Source of the DNA: UBA10348 sp002469915
GTDB lineage: Bacteria > Bacteroidota > Rhodothermia > Rhodothermales > UBA10348
Assembly: GCA_029249345.1 (NCBI GenBank)
Contig: JAQWHM010000019.1
Span: 124,001 to 188,000, forward strand
Direction: 5' to 3'
DNA length: 64,000 nucleotides
This document shows positions 25,084 through 32,869 of the stretch, piece by piece. How positions within the stretch are numbered: position 1 is the first letter of the stretch; every line of letters begins with the position of its first letter. A model generated the notes under the pieces. It ran no database searches and had not been told where the DNA came from. It saw only the letters and a program-made list of their open reading frames with translations. The position numbers were made by a program, and so were the translations under genes.

Positions 25084-27524
25084 TGAAATGTTTTCAATCG
25101 ACACTTCTTATTATTTGCCTCACGTTTTTTGCTCTTCCTGCGCTTGCGCAGGATGGGTATCAGACGCCCGTTGATGACCTCAAGGCCCTGGTTGAAGCTC
25201 CTTTGGCTCCAGGAGTATCTATATCTCCTGACGGATCGGCTATTTTGCTTATGGTGCGAGAAAATGTGCCAGGAATCGACCAGTTGGCTCAACCCGAGTT
25301 ACGCCTCGCTGGTTCTCGCATCAATCCCAGAAACAATGGTCCGTCTAGATCTAGCTATTACACCGGCATAACGATTTTGGACGTTGATTCAGGGTCAGAG
25401 ACAGCGGTGACCGGAGTACCGAAAAGTGGACGAATAAGTGGCGTGTCTTGGTCACCAGATGGCGAGAATATCGCATTTACCGTCACCTTTTCGGATCGAA
25501 TCGAACTTTATCTGGCAGATGCCGCTTCAGGACAAGCATCTCGACTCATTGATCGCCCGTTGAACGCTATTTCTAGTCCATACGACTGGATGCCGGATGG
25601 GCAAACACTGTTGGTGCTAGCAACTTCCGCAACGCGAGGTCCCTTGCCCGAGGAACCAGCGGTCCCGTCTACACCTGTTGTCCAGGAAAATATGGGAGGG
25701 GCTGCACCTGCTCGAACGTATCAGGACTTGCTTTCGACTCCTTATGAAGAGGATCTTTATGAATGGCTCATGCAGTCGGATGTGCTGAAAGTGGCACTTG
25801 ACGGTTCGGTATCCGATTTCGGGATGACCGGAATCGTGTCATCCCTGTCACCATCTCCAAACGGAGACTATGTGTTGACCCAGACCATGCATCGTCCATT
25901 TTCCTACCTAGTACCTCGGTATCGTTTTCCTAATAAGATTGAAGTTCGGGATGCGGACGGAGCAGTAGTGGCTACCATTGCTGATCTACCGCTCATGGAA
26001 AATGTACCCACCGGTTTTGGATCTACCACGACAGGCGTCCGATCCATCGGTTGGCGGCAGGACGTTAATGGAACGTTGTCTTGGGTGGAGGCTCTTGACG
26101 GTGGGGATGGAAATGCGACGGTTGATTATCGGGATGCCGTTTACACCTTGGCGGCTCCCTTTGAAGGACAGGCAGAAGAACTGATTCGATTGCCGTTACG
26201 CTATTCGGGTGTTAGCTGGAGTGATCAGGGGTTTGCGTTGGTCAACGAACGGTGGACTTCTTCGCGACAGACCCGCACGTATCGAGTAGACCTAGAATCT
26301 GGATCCACGTCTGTACTATGGGACCGTTCATATGAGGATCGATACGGTGACCCAGGGTCGCCTATGTCCGAAGTAAAAGAGGGGCGTCGCTTGCTAGCAA
26401 CAGCCAACAATGGTCGCGACCTTTATTTAACGGGTGCTGGATATTCACCAGAAGGGAATCGCCCTTTTCTGCGGAAAATGAACCTAAGATCGGGTGATAC
26501 TGAGGAGATATTTCGCTCGAAAGCACCCTACTACGAATCGGTGCTCGGTTGGGTAAATAGGGAAGAAGGTTCGTACATCACATCCCGTGAATCTAAATCT
26601 GAGCCCCCCAATTATTATCTAAGACATATTGGTTCGTCTGAGATGGCCGCCATAACGTCCTTTGATCACCCCTATCCACAAATGGATGGGATTTCTAAAG
26701 AGATGATCACCTACGAGCGGGAAGACGGAGTGCCGCTTTCGGCCACCTTGTATTTGCCTGCTGGTTATGACAAGGCAACGGACGGTCCTTTGCCCACGCT
26801 CATCTGGGCGTACCCAAGAGAGTTCAAGAGCATGGCGGCTGCCGGTCAGGTAACGTCTTCTCCTCACCGATTCAAGCGAGTCTCTTACTCCGGAGCTATT
26901 CCATATGTGACGCAGGGATACGCAATACTTGATAACGCGGCTATGCCGATCGTTGGTGAAGGAGATAAGCAGCCGAACGACTCATTCGTGGAGCAGCTCG
27001 TCACGAGTGCAAAAGCAGCCATACAGGCCGGTGTAGAACGCGGTGTGGTGGATCCGGACAGGGTCGCCATTGCGGGTCATTCCTACGGGGCATTTATGAC
27101 GGCTAACTTGTTAGCGCACAGTGACTTGTTCCGGGCTGGTATTGCTCGCAGTGGAGCATATAATCGGTCTTTAACTCCCTTTGGTTTTCAGGCCGAACCA
27201 CGCACGTTCTGGGAGTCACCTGAGATTTACTTCGCCATGTCACCCTTTATGCACGCGGACAAAGTGAATGAGCCGATCCTACTCATTCATGGCATGGCGG
27301 ACAATAACTCGGGTACCTTTCCAATTCAAAGTGAACGTTTTTACCATGGTCTCAAAGGCAATGGTGCGACAGCTAGGTTGGTGATGTTGCCGCACGAAAG
27401 TCACGGGTATCGTGCCAAGGAGTCAATTCTCCATATGATGTGGGAAACGGCCAACTGGCTGGATACCTACGTCAAGAATGCTCCACCTCGGAGTGTAGAT
27501 GTTGATGGCCCGACGGGGAGATAA
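25083..27524 (+). CDS. Secreted S9-family serine peptidase (prolyl oligopeptidase/glutamyl endopeptidase-like)
   Basis: An 813-aa periplasmic or secreted peptidase with a signal peptide (LIICLTFFALPALAQ). Residues about 40-520 form a seven-bladed beta-propeller (repeats such as SPDGENIAFTV). The C-terminal alpha/beta-hydrolase domain carries S667 in GHSYGAFMTA, D740 in HGMADNNSGTF and H774 in PHESHGYR, the complete catalytic triad. The segment LPTLIWAYPREFKS resembles the plant/bacterial glutamyl endopeptidase branch more than DPP-IV. It probably degrades oligopeptides. Confidence 0.9.
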   Translation: MKCFQSTLLIICLTFFALPALAQDGYQTPVDDLKALVEAPLAPGVSISPDGSAILLMVRENVPGIDQLAQPELRLAGSRINPRNNGPSRSSYYTGITILDVDSGSETAVTGVPKSGRISGVSWSPDGENIAFTVTFSDRIELYLADAASGQASRLIDRPLNAISSPYDWMPDGQTLLVLATSATRGPLPEEPAVPSTPVVQENMGGAAPARTYQDLLSTPYEEDLYEWLMQSDVLKVALDGSVSDFGMTGIVSSLSPSPNGDYVLTQTMHRPFSYLVPRYRFPNKIEVRDADGAVVATIADLPLMENVPTGFGSTTTGVRSIGWRQDVNGTLSWVEALDGGDGNATVDYRDAVYTLAAPFEGQAEELIRLPLRYSGVSWSDQGFALVNERWTSSRQTRTYRVDLESGSTSVLWDRSYEDRYGDPGSPMSEVKEGRRLLATANNGRDLYLTGAGYSPEGNRPFLRKMNLRSGDTEEIFRSKAPYYESVLGWVNREEGSYITSRESKSEPPNYYLRHIGSSEMAAITSFDHPYPQMDGISKEMITYEREDGVPLSATLYLPAGYDKATDGPLPTLIWAYPREFKSMAAAGQVTSSPHRFKRVSYSGAIPYVTQGYAILDNAAMPIVGEGDKQPNDSFVEQLVTSAKAAIQAGVERGVVDPDRVAIAGHSYGAFMTANLLAHSDLFRAGIARSGAYNRSLTPFGFQAEPRTFWESPEIYFAMSPFMHADKVNEPILLIHGMADNNSGTFPIQSERFYHGLKGNGATARLVMLPHESHGYRAKESILHMMWETANWLDTYVKNAPPRSVDVDGPTGR

Positions 27525-27544
27525 TTCAGCATCGAGATGGGCTG

Positions 27545-28444
27545 CTATTCGGCCGAAGCCCGATGCGTACGCAGTGCGCGGAATGGCAGGTCGGGGCGCC
27601 GGCGAATCCAATTCGAGTCGAGCCAGCGAGCTTTTTGGTCGACGGCGTGAAGTGTATAGGCGTGGCGTGAACGGTCCGAGAGATTAGGTCCGCTGTAGTG
27701 GGGGGCGTATCCATGGAAGACGACTAGCGTTCCCTTTTTTGCTTCGACGGCTACAGGATCGACGTCGGGCCAAGGCGACTGATGGAGGATCTTGTGTTCG
27801 GTCGTGAGCTCACTCGTCCGAACGTTACGCTCTCGCAAAGGGCCTTTGTGCGCGCCGGGGAGAAACCATAGGCAGCCATTGGATTGGGTGGCGTCCTCTA
27901 GTGCGAACCAGAAGCCAAGACATGTGTCTGGGTCGGTGTGCAAAAACGTAGCATCCTGATGAATATGCACTTCTCCACCAATGTGGGGTGGTTTGAGGAT
28001 ATACATGGATTGCACAAGAGCTGGGTCTTGCCACCCGAGTCCTACCGCCAGTTGGGCCAGATCGGGGGTGTACGAAAAGGATTCGAACACAGGATCTAAG
28101 TCATGTTGAGCATGGCCAATCTTATTTAGGCACTCTTCCGGCTCGAAGCGCAGGGTGCCGTCTTCTGCGAAAGCGCCCTCTTCGAAGAAGAACCGGATGC
28201 GATCGCCGGACTCCATGAAGTAACGATCTGCGCGGTGTTCGTCAGACTTTGTCGAGAAGACAGATGCCTGTTCCGTCGCGGCACGAGAGCGCATCAGTGT
28301 GCGAGCACGATCCTGGAGTTGGTCACAGGCGCTGGGCGATACAAATTGCTCGAGCACCAGAAAACCGTCCCGTTGGAATGCTTCCAGCATAGCCGGAGTG
28401 GGCGTACCATTGGGTGGGGGAGCGAAGCGGGGAGGAGCGGTCAT
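27545..28444 (-). CDS. Phytanoyl-CoA dioxygenase (PhyH) family protein
   Basis: A 299-aa Fe(II)/2-oxoglutarate dioxygenase. The iron ligands are visible as HIHQDATFLHTD (HxD) and a distal His in YAPHYSGPN, followed by an Arg in SDRSRHAYTLH for 2-oxoglutarate. The N-terminal QRDGFLVLEQFVSPSACDQL is characteristic. It resembles the PHYHD1 branch more than ectoine hydroxylase. GC content seems a little higher than in its neighbours. The substrate is unknown; no biosynthetic genes adjoin it. Confidence 0.85.
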   Translation of the reverse strand: MTAPPRFAPPPNGTPTPAMLEAFQRDGFLVLEQFVSPSACDQLQDRARTLMRSRAATEQASVFSTKSDEHRADRYFMESGDRIRFFFEEGAFAEDGTLRFEPEECLNKIGHAQHDLDPVFESFSYTPDLAQLAVGLGWQDPALVQSMYILKPPHIGGEVHIHQDATFLHTDPDTCLGFWFALEDATQSNGCLWFLPGAHKGPLRERNVRTSELTTEHKILHQSPWPDVDPVAVEAKKGTLVVFHGYAPHYSGPNLSDRSRHAYTLHAVDQKARWLDSNWIRRRPDLPFRALRTHRASAE

Positions 28445-28528
28445 GGCAATAGCATCGGTTAGCTTTAGGTAGAGAAGATAGGTGGTCGATTCGTTTAAGG
28501 CACATTGCGCTCGTACCCCACCACGCTC

Positions 28529-31087
28529 TTAGGCTGAGTTTCGGCTGGCATTAATGTTGCCATAAAGAGAGCGGGTTACAATCTTTTCGTAAACCGTTCG
28601 CTTGGCAACGTCCTCCTCCACTTTCATAAGCGCATACTGCTGGATGACCAACAGTGGAACAACTAAGTCCTCTCGGATTCGGATCGATTCGGCCGAGACG
28701 GGTTCGGATTGCATGAGTCTTTCACTGCCCGAAACCTCGAGGAGCATGCGTAGTGACCGCTCATATTCAGCATGCAGCAGCTCCCAGAAATCGCCGAATT
28801 CGGGGTCTTCTGCCATGTAGGCTGTAAGCTCAAAGCTACACTTGGAGAGTGCCATCATGCTGTTTAGCATTAACGTTCGGAAGAAAGGCACCTGTCGGAA
28901 TAGCGTTTTTAAATCCTCCAGATGTCCTTCTTCTGCCAGCGCTTCAAAGGCAGCACCAATACCGTAGTACCCTGGCACATTCTGTTTGAGCTGGCTCCAC
29001 GATCCTACAAAGGGAATGGCCCTAAGATCATTTAGAGACAGTTCGCCACCCACGCTACGCGAAGCAGGGCGGCTTCCAACTTTGGCTAATTTGTAAAATC
29101 GGAGCGTACTCTTTTTCTCGAGATATGAAACGAATGAAGGGTGCTTTTTGAGCGCATCGTAGGCGGCAAAACTCCTGCTTGCGATGTCATCCATGATGCG
29201 TCGGTGTTCTGGCGCAATGCGCTGCTCTTCCCCGAATAAATGTCGGTGTAAACCCGCCGCAATCAACTGCTCACAGTTGTGCCGGAAGAGGGCGTTTGTC
29301 CCGTATATACTTGAGATCATTTGGCCTTGAATCGTTAGTTCGATAGCGTTGTTAGCGATATCAGCGCCCTGCGCAGCGTAAAAACGATGCGTTTTACCGC
29401 CACCTCTGGCCGGTGGGCCACCGCGACCATCGAAGAACATGGCATCGACACCATGAGAGAGACAAGCGGCTGTCAGCTCTTCTTTCGTCTTTTGAATCGT
29501 CCAGTTGGCTCTGAAATAGCCACCATCTTTGGTCCCATCCGAGAATCCAAGCATGAGCGTATGTCGATTTTTCCGCTTTTGGATGTGTTCACGGTACACA
29601 TCGATGGCGAACAAGTCGTTCATAATCTTCGAGGCATTCGTCATCCCGTTCATTGATTCAAACAAAGGAATGATGTCAATGGGCAGGTGCTCCGACTTCC
29701 AAATCCACCGGAAGAGGGCGAACACAAAGAGTACGGACCAGGTATCCTCGGCATGGCTTATGACGTACCGGTTGCATCCTTCTTCGCCATTGCGTTCCTG
29801 AATGCGTTGAACGGCCCGGATCGTGCGAACCGTATCGCGTTGCAATTCATCGCTTAGATCCTCTTCTTGGATGTCGATGTCTGTACGCAGCAAGGCCTGA
29901 ACTAAATCTGAATCAGAGAGCGTATTCATTTCAATTCCGGCATCTGCCAGAATGCGCTCAACGAGCCGACGATGTACCGAGTGGTTTTGTCGGATGTCAA
30001 TGGTCGCAAAGTGGGTTCTAAAGATGCGGGTGCGATCGATAAATGTATCTAGATCCTCGATATAGAGGCTGCTATAATCATCTACAAGTCGTTGTCGCAC
30101 ATCATACAATGTGGAAAGCATGTCATCGAATTCAACGATTTCATCGACGTCAAACATCGCCTCGTAAAGCTGTCCTCTAAGTGCTCCAACCTGCTTCTCA
30201 ATGCCTCGGAAGGTTAGTTTTTGCTCCAACGCCTTGATCTCTCCGTAATAACACTTCATGAGAGTCATGCGAAGCTCATCGGCCACTTGGATGGTGGTTT
30301 CCGATGTTACGAATGGGTTTCCATCCCTGTCCCCGCCTGGCCAAAAGCCCAGCTTCAGAATATCCGGATTATCGAACGATCCCTTGGGTGCGTTGCGCTT
30401 AATGTCTGAGTAAAGATCTCCTACGGCATCATAATAGACATTGCGCAAGAAGTGAAGGACGTTGCGCGCCTCATCGATAGGGGTTGGAGACTGAGAGGCG
30501 ATCAGTGAAGTAAGCCCCAACTGCCTGAGAGACTGATCGATTCCCGTGATGTCACTATCAATGATGGAGTCCCTCAGCATGCTGATGATCTTCAGAACGG
30601 AGGGCGGATAAAACTGGGTCGGATGCGCAGTGAAAACAATTCGAGCGGAGAACTCATGGAGCATACTCGCCGTGTCCTTCGACGCGGATTTCGAGTGGGT
30701 AGCTGATGGGTCTCGTTCGCGGCCCAAATGCAGTGTTTCCTTTAATGAAAGCTGGTCGTCGTCCTTAAGTAACTCTGGAAAGGCCGCGTCTTCAACACTA
30801 TCAAAAAGCACCACCTGTCGCTCTACATATTGGATAACCCGAAACATGAAGTCGATTTTATCGGACTCTGTTTTGAAATCAGTGTGCTGAGCAAAAAAAG
30901 CATCCAGAATCTCAATGGGATTACTACCCTCTTCGAGCCCTCTCACGCAGTAGTCTTCCATGAGTGGAATCAACACGCCAATCTTTCGCACTTGCTGAAA
31001 CGGCAGGCTTAGGAAAAGGCTGTTGTAGACATTGAACCGGTTGGCCACCAGCCTTTCGAAATCTCGTACGCGTGCATCGTGGTCCAT
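28529..31087 (-). CDS. ppc: Phosphoenolpyruvate carboxylase
   Basis: An 852-aa cytoplasmic enzyme that carboxylates PEP to oxaloacetate, an anaplerotic reaction. Motifs are FTAHPTQ with the catalytic His at about H155, GFWPGGDRDGNPFV, MLGFSDGTKDGGYFRANW and the FDGRGGPPARGGG loop. It ends in NINASRNSA; the bacterial enzyme normally ends with a similar segment. It is slightly shorter than the E. coli enzyme (883 aa). It is transcribed alone on the minus strand, back to back with ssrA. Confidence 0.95.
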   Translation of the reverse strand: MDHDARVRDFERLVANRFNVYNSLFLSLPFQQVRKIGVLIPLMEDYCVRGLEEGSNPIEILDAFFAQHTDFKTESDKIDFMFRVIQYVERQVVLFDSVEDAAFPELLKDDDQLSLKETLHLGRERDPSATHSKSASKDTASMLHEFSARIVFTAHPTQFYPPSVLKIISMLRDSIIDSDITGIDQSLRQLGLTSLIASQSPTPIDEARNVLHFLRNVYYDAVGDLYSDIKRNAPKGSFDNPDILKLGFWPGGDRDGNPFVTSETTIQVADELRMTLMKCYYGEIKALEQKLTFRGIEKQVGALRGQLYEAMFDVDEIVEFDDMLSTLYDVRQRLVDDYSSLYIEDLDTFIDRTRIFRTHFATIDIRQNHSVHRRLVERILADAGIEMNTLSDSDLVQALLRTDIDIQEEDLSDELQRDTVRTIRAVQRIQERNGEEGCNRYVISHAEDTWSVLFVFALFRWIWKSEHLPIDIIPLFESMNGMTNASKIMNDLFAIDVYREHIQKRKNRHTLMLGFSDGTKDGGYFRANWTIQKTKEELTAACLSHGVDAMFFDGRGGPPARGGGKTHRFYAAQGADIANNAIELTIQGQMISSIYGTNALFRHNCEQLIAAGLHRHLFGEEQRIAPEHRRIMDDIASRSFAAYDALKKHPSFVSYLEKKSTLRFYKLAKVGSRPASRSVGGELSLNDLRAIPFVGSWSQLKQNVPGYYGIGAAFEALAEEGHLEDLKTLFRQVPFFRTLMLNSMMALSKCSFELTAYMAEDPEFGDFWELLHAEYERSLRMLLEVSGSERLMQSEPVSAESIRIREDLVVPLLVIQQYALMKVEEDVAKRTVYEKIVTRSLYGNINASRNSA

Positions 31088-31370
31088 GAAAAGCAGATCA
31101 ATAGAAAGTGAGAAAGGGAGATACTATAACATACGCTCATCTAGCCATCTGAATCCCGACCTAATCCAATAGAACGAACCCATCTTTGAGTTGCCTAATA
31201 TAGCATACGGGGAAGCTACCTGAGCTAATCCTCCATTATCATATCGTGCCGTGGCAGGAACAAAAAGGGGCTGATACGGTCTAAATGCATAGGTGTACGA
31301 ACGCTCCAATGCGTGCTGCACTCGCCTCCGGGAGGCTGCTTGTTAGAGTCCCGGTGTTCTTTCCAAGTAT
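31088..31370. other. Intergenic region between ppc and ssrA
   Basis: This 283-bp stretch must hold the divergent ppc and ssrA promoters, but I see no clean match to either a TTGACA/TATAAT or a TTTG/TAnnTTTG pair. A short GCCTCC/GGAGGC inverted repeat occurs at about 31324-31336. No convincing gene is present. Confidence 0.4.
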
Positions 31371-31754
31371 GGGGATGTCACGGCTTCGACGGGTAGATTG
31401 TAAAGCAGACTGCGTGTCGAGCTTTCAGGTATGCTCGTAAATCTCGCCTGAAAAAGACAAATGCAAACGATTACGCATTCGCGATGGCCGCTTAAGTCTA
31501 TAAGACATTAAGCCTTGCTATCTGTCCTCCAGCTTGCCCGTCTATCGGCAGCTGATTTGGGCATCAAACCTGATAGAATAGGATGCACCATGCCGGCTGA
31601 ATAAGTGTATCTAAAGCTCGATCAGCCTTTAAGCGGTTCTGGCCCAAGACGACTGGCCACGGAAACGCTCGAGAATTCAGTAAGTCGACTACACACGTAG
31701 ACGTTTGACTGGACAACTATTCGGACCTGGGTTCGACTCCCAGCATCTCCACCA
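31371..31754 (+). ncRNA. ssrA: Transfer-messenger RNA (tmRNA)
   Basis: The RNA rescues stalled ribosomes with SmpB and tags the nascent chain for proteolysis. The 5' end GGGGATG pairs with CATCTCC before the 3' ACCA, forming the tRNA-like acceptor stem; TTCGACTCC is the T-loop region near the 3' end. The one-piece molecule is about 384 nt. The resume codon is GCA at 31463 and the tag reads ANDYAFAMAA followed by TAA at 31493-31495. The tag resembles, from memory, that of Salinibacter, which supports a Rhodothermota-like origin. Confidence 0.95.
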
Positions 31755-31760
31755 TACAAT

Positions 31761-31794
31761 GCCCTGTTGCCTTCGCGGCGGCAGGGCATTTTGT
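31761..31794 (+). terminator. Terminator of ssrA
   Basis: GCCCTG and CAGGGC, with further pairing of TGCC to GGCG inside, form a strong stem closed by a TTCG-type loop and followed by ATTTTGT. It begins 6 bp after the tmRNA 3' end. Confidence 0.75.
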
Positions 31795-31909
31795 ATTCGA
31801 ATTTATCCCGCATCTGTTTACTATAACCCGCAGCGTCAATTGGGCTATTTTTAGTGGGTTCTATTCGCCATGGCCATAAAAGCCCGAAGAGCCGAAGGTG
31901 CGACTTCGG

Positions 31910-32674
31910 CTATACACAAATCACTTCGATTCCGTTGTCCTCGAGTAGCAGAACCGTTTCTTGAGGTGCTTGATCGTCGGTGATAATTTTGTCGATTCTG
32001 TCGGTTGCGCAAATTTTACTGAATCCCCGGACGCCTAATTTTGAGTGGTCAGTCACCACGATAACTTCTTGAGCTGCGGCAATCATGCATTGATTCAGGT
32101 TTGCCTCCTGGGGGCTCGATGTTGTCAGGCCGTGTTGAACGTCCAAGCCATCCACACCCAAGAATAGTTTCCGGCAAGACATTGTACTCATCATGGTCGT
32201 TGCGCTCGCACCAACAACAGATGTTGAGGTGGCACGGACCATACCGCCTAATTGAATGAGCTCAATACCGGGCCGGTCCACGAGATCCAGAGCAGTATGA
32301 ACACAGGCGGTTACGACCATAGCAGTCGCATTTGGGGAAATATGTCGTGACACTTCGAGGACCGTAGTTCCCGAAGCAAGAACAATGGAGTCATTCTTTT
32401 CTATCAACTCAGCGGCTGCTATCCCAATACGTCTTTTTTCTTCAGAATACCTTTTAGCCTTTTCAGATATGGGGCGGTCATACAAAAGGTGGCTTTGGGG
32501 GTTAGCGCCACCGTGGGTTCGATGAAGGAGATCCCGGCCTTCAAGGTCTCTTAGGTCTCTTCTAACCGTAGCCTCAGACACATTTAGTTCCTTTTGAAGG
32601 TCGTGAACAGTCACGAATCCTCGTTGACGTAACGTGTTGAGGATATGGTTGTGACGTTCTGCTGGGCTTTGCAT
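31910..32674 (-). CDS. DeoR-family transcriptional regulator, probable GlpR-type repressor
   Basis: A 254-aa regulator, the same size as E. coli GlpR (252 aa). Residues 1-57 form the DeoR winged helix (RHNHILNTLRQRGFVTVHDL, NVSEATVRRDLRDLE, then HRTHGGA). The rest is the phosphosugar-binding DeoRC domain (SIVLASGTTVLEV, VVTDHSKLGVRGF). DeoR family effectors are phosphorylated sugars or polyols. It is divergent from the operon that ends in glpK-glpD-glpQ-glpF-glpT, so glycerol-3-phosphate is the likely effector and that operon the likely target. This functional link is inferred from position and from a GlpR-like sequence in the intergenic region. Confidence 0.85.
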   Translation of the reverse strand: MQSPAERHNHILNTLRQRGFVTVHDLQKELNVSEATVRRDLRDLEGRDLLHRTHGGANPQSHLLYDRPISEKAKRYSEEKRRIGIAAAELIEKNDSIVLASGTTVLEVSRHISPNATAMVVTACVHTALDLVDRPGIELIQLGGMVRATSTSVVGASATTMMSTMSCRKLFLGVDGLDVQHGLTTSSPQEANLNQCMIAAAQEVIVVTDHSKLGVRGFSKICATDRIDKIITDDQAPQETVLLLEDNGIEVICV

Positions 32675-32749
32675 GACTGCCGGTGTTCAAATGATCATAA
32701 AGACTTGAATTAGATGGATATAATACCCATAAAAAATACAAAACAATCA

Positions 32750-32821
32750 TATTCGATCAATTGATGACTGAATTTACTGTCTTCTTGATTGCAATTGATT
32801 CTGTGTGTATCGTTATCAATT
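32750..32821. promoter_or_regulatory. Candidate operator sites for the DeoR/GlpR-type regulator
   Basis: The 195-bp divergent intergenic region holds TCGTTATCAA (32810-32819), which matches the core of the E. coli GlpR operator consensus TCGWTAWCGA, recalled from memory, at 9 of 10 positions. A second partial site, TATTCGAT (32750-32757), runs into the perfect palindrome ATCAATTGAT (32756-32765). ATCAATT recurs at 32815-32821 and, inverted, at 32793-32799. Binding is inferred. Confidence 0.45.
32785..32813 (+). promoter_or_regulatory. Candidate promoter of the TonB-receptor/glp operon
   Basis: TTGATT (32785-32790) and TATCGT (32808-32813) are separated by 17 bp, about 57 bp upstream of the TonB-receptor start. 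The -10-like hexamer overlaps the GlpR-like sequence at 32810-32819, an arrangement that would allow simple repression. The match to consensus is moderate. Confidence 0.4.
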
Positions 32822-32869
32822 CCTTGACCCCCACCGGAGGCCACCCTTTTCACACGGATTAAATAAGTC

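Noticed and set aside
31124..31321. 65-aa minus-strand ORF upstream of ssrA
   Set aside because: No signal, motif or ribosome-binding site; amino-acid composition looks random and it lies in a promoter region.
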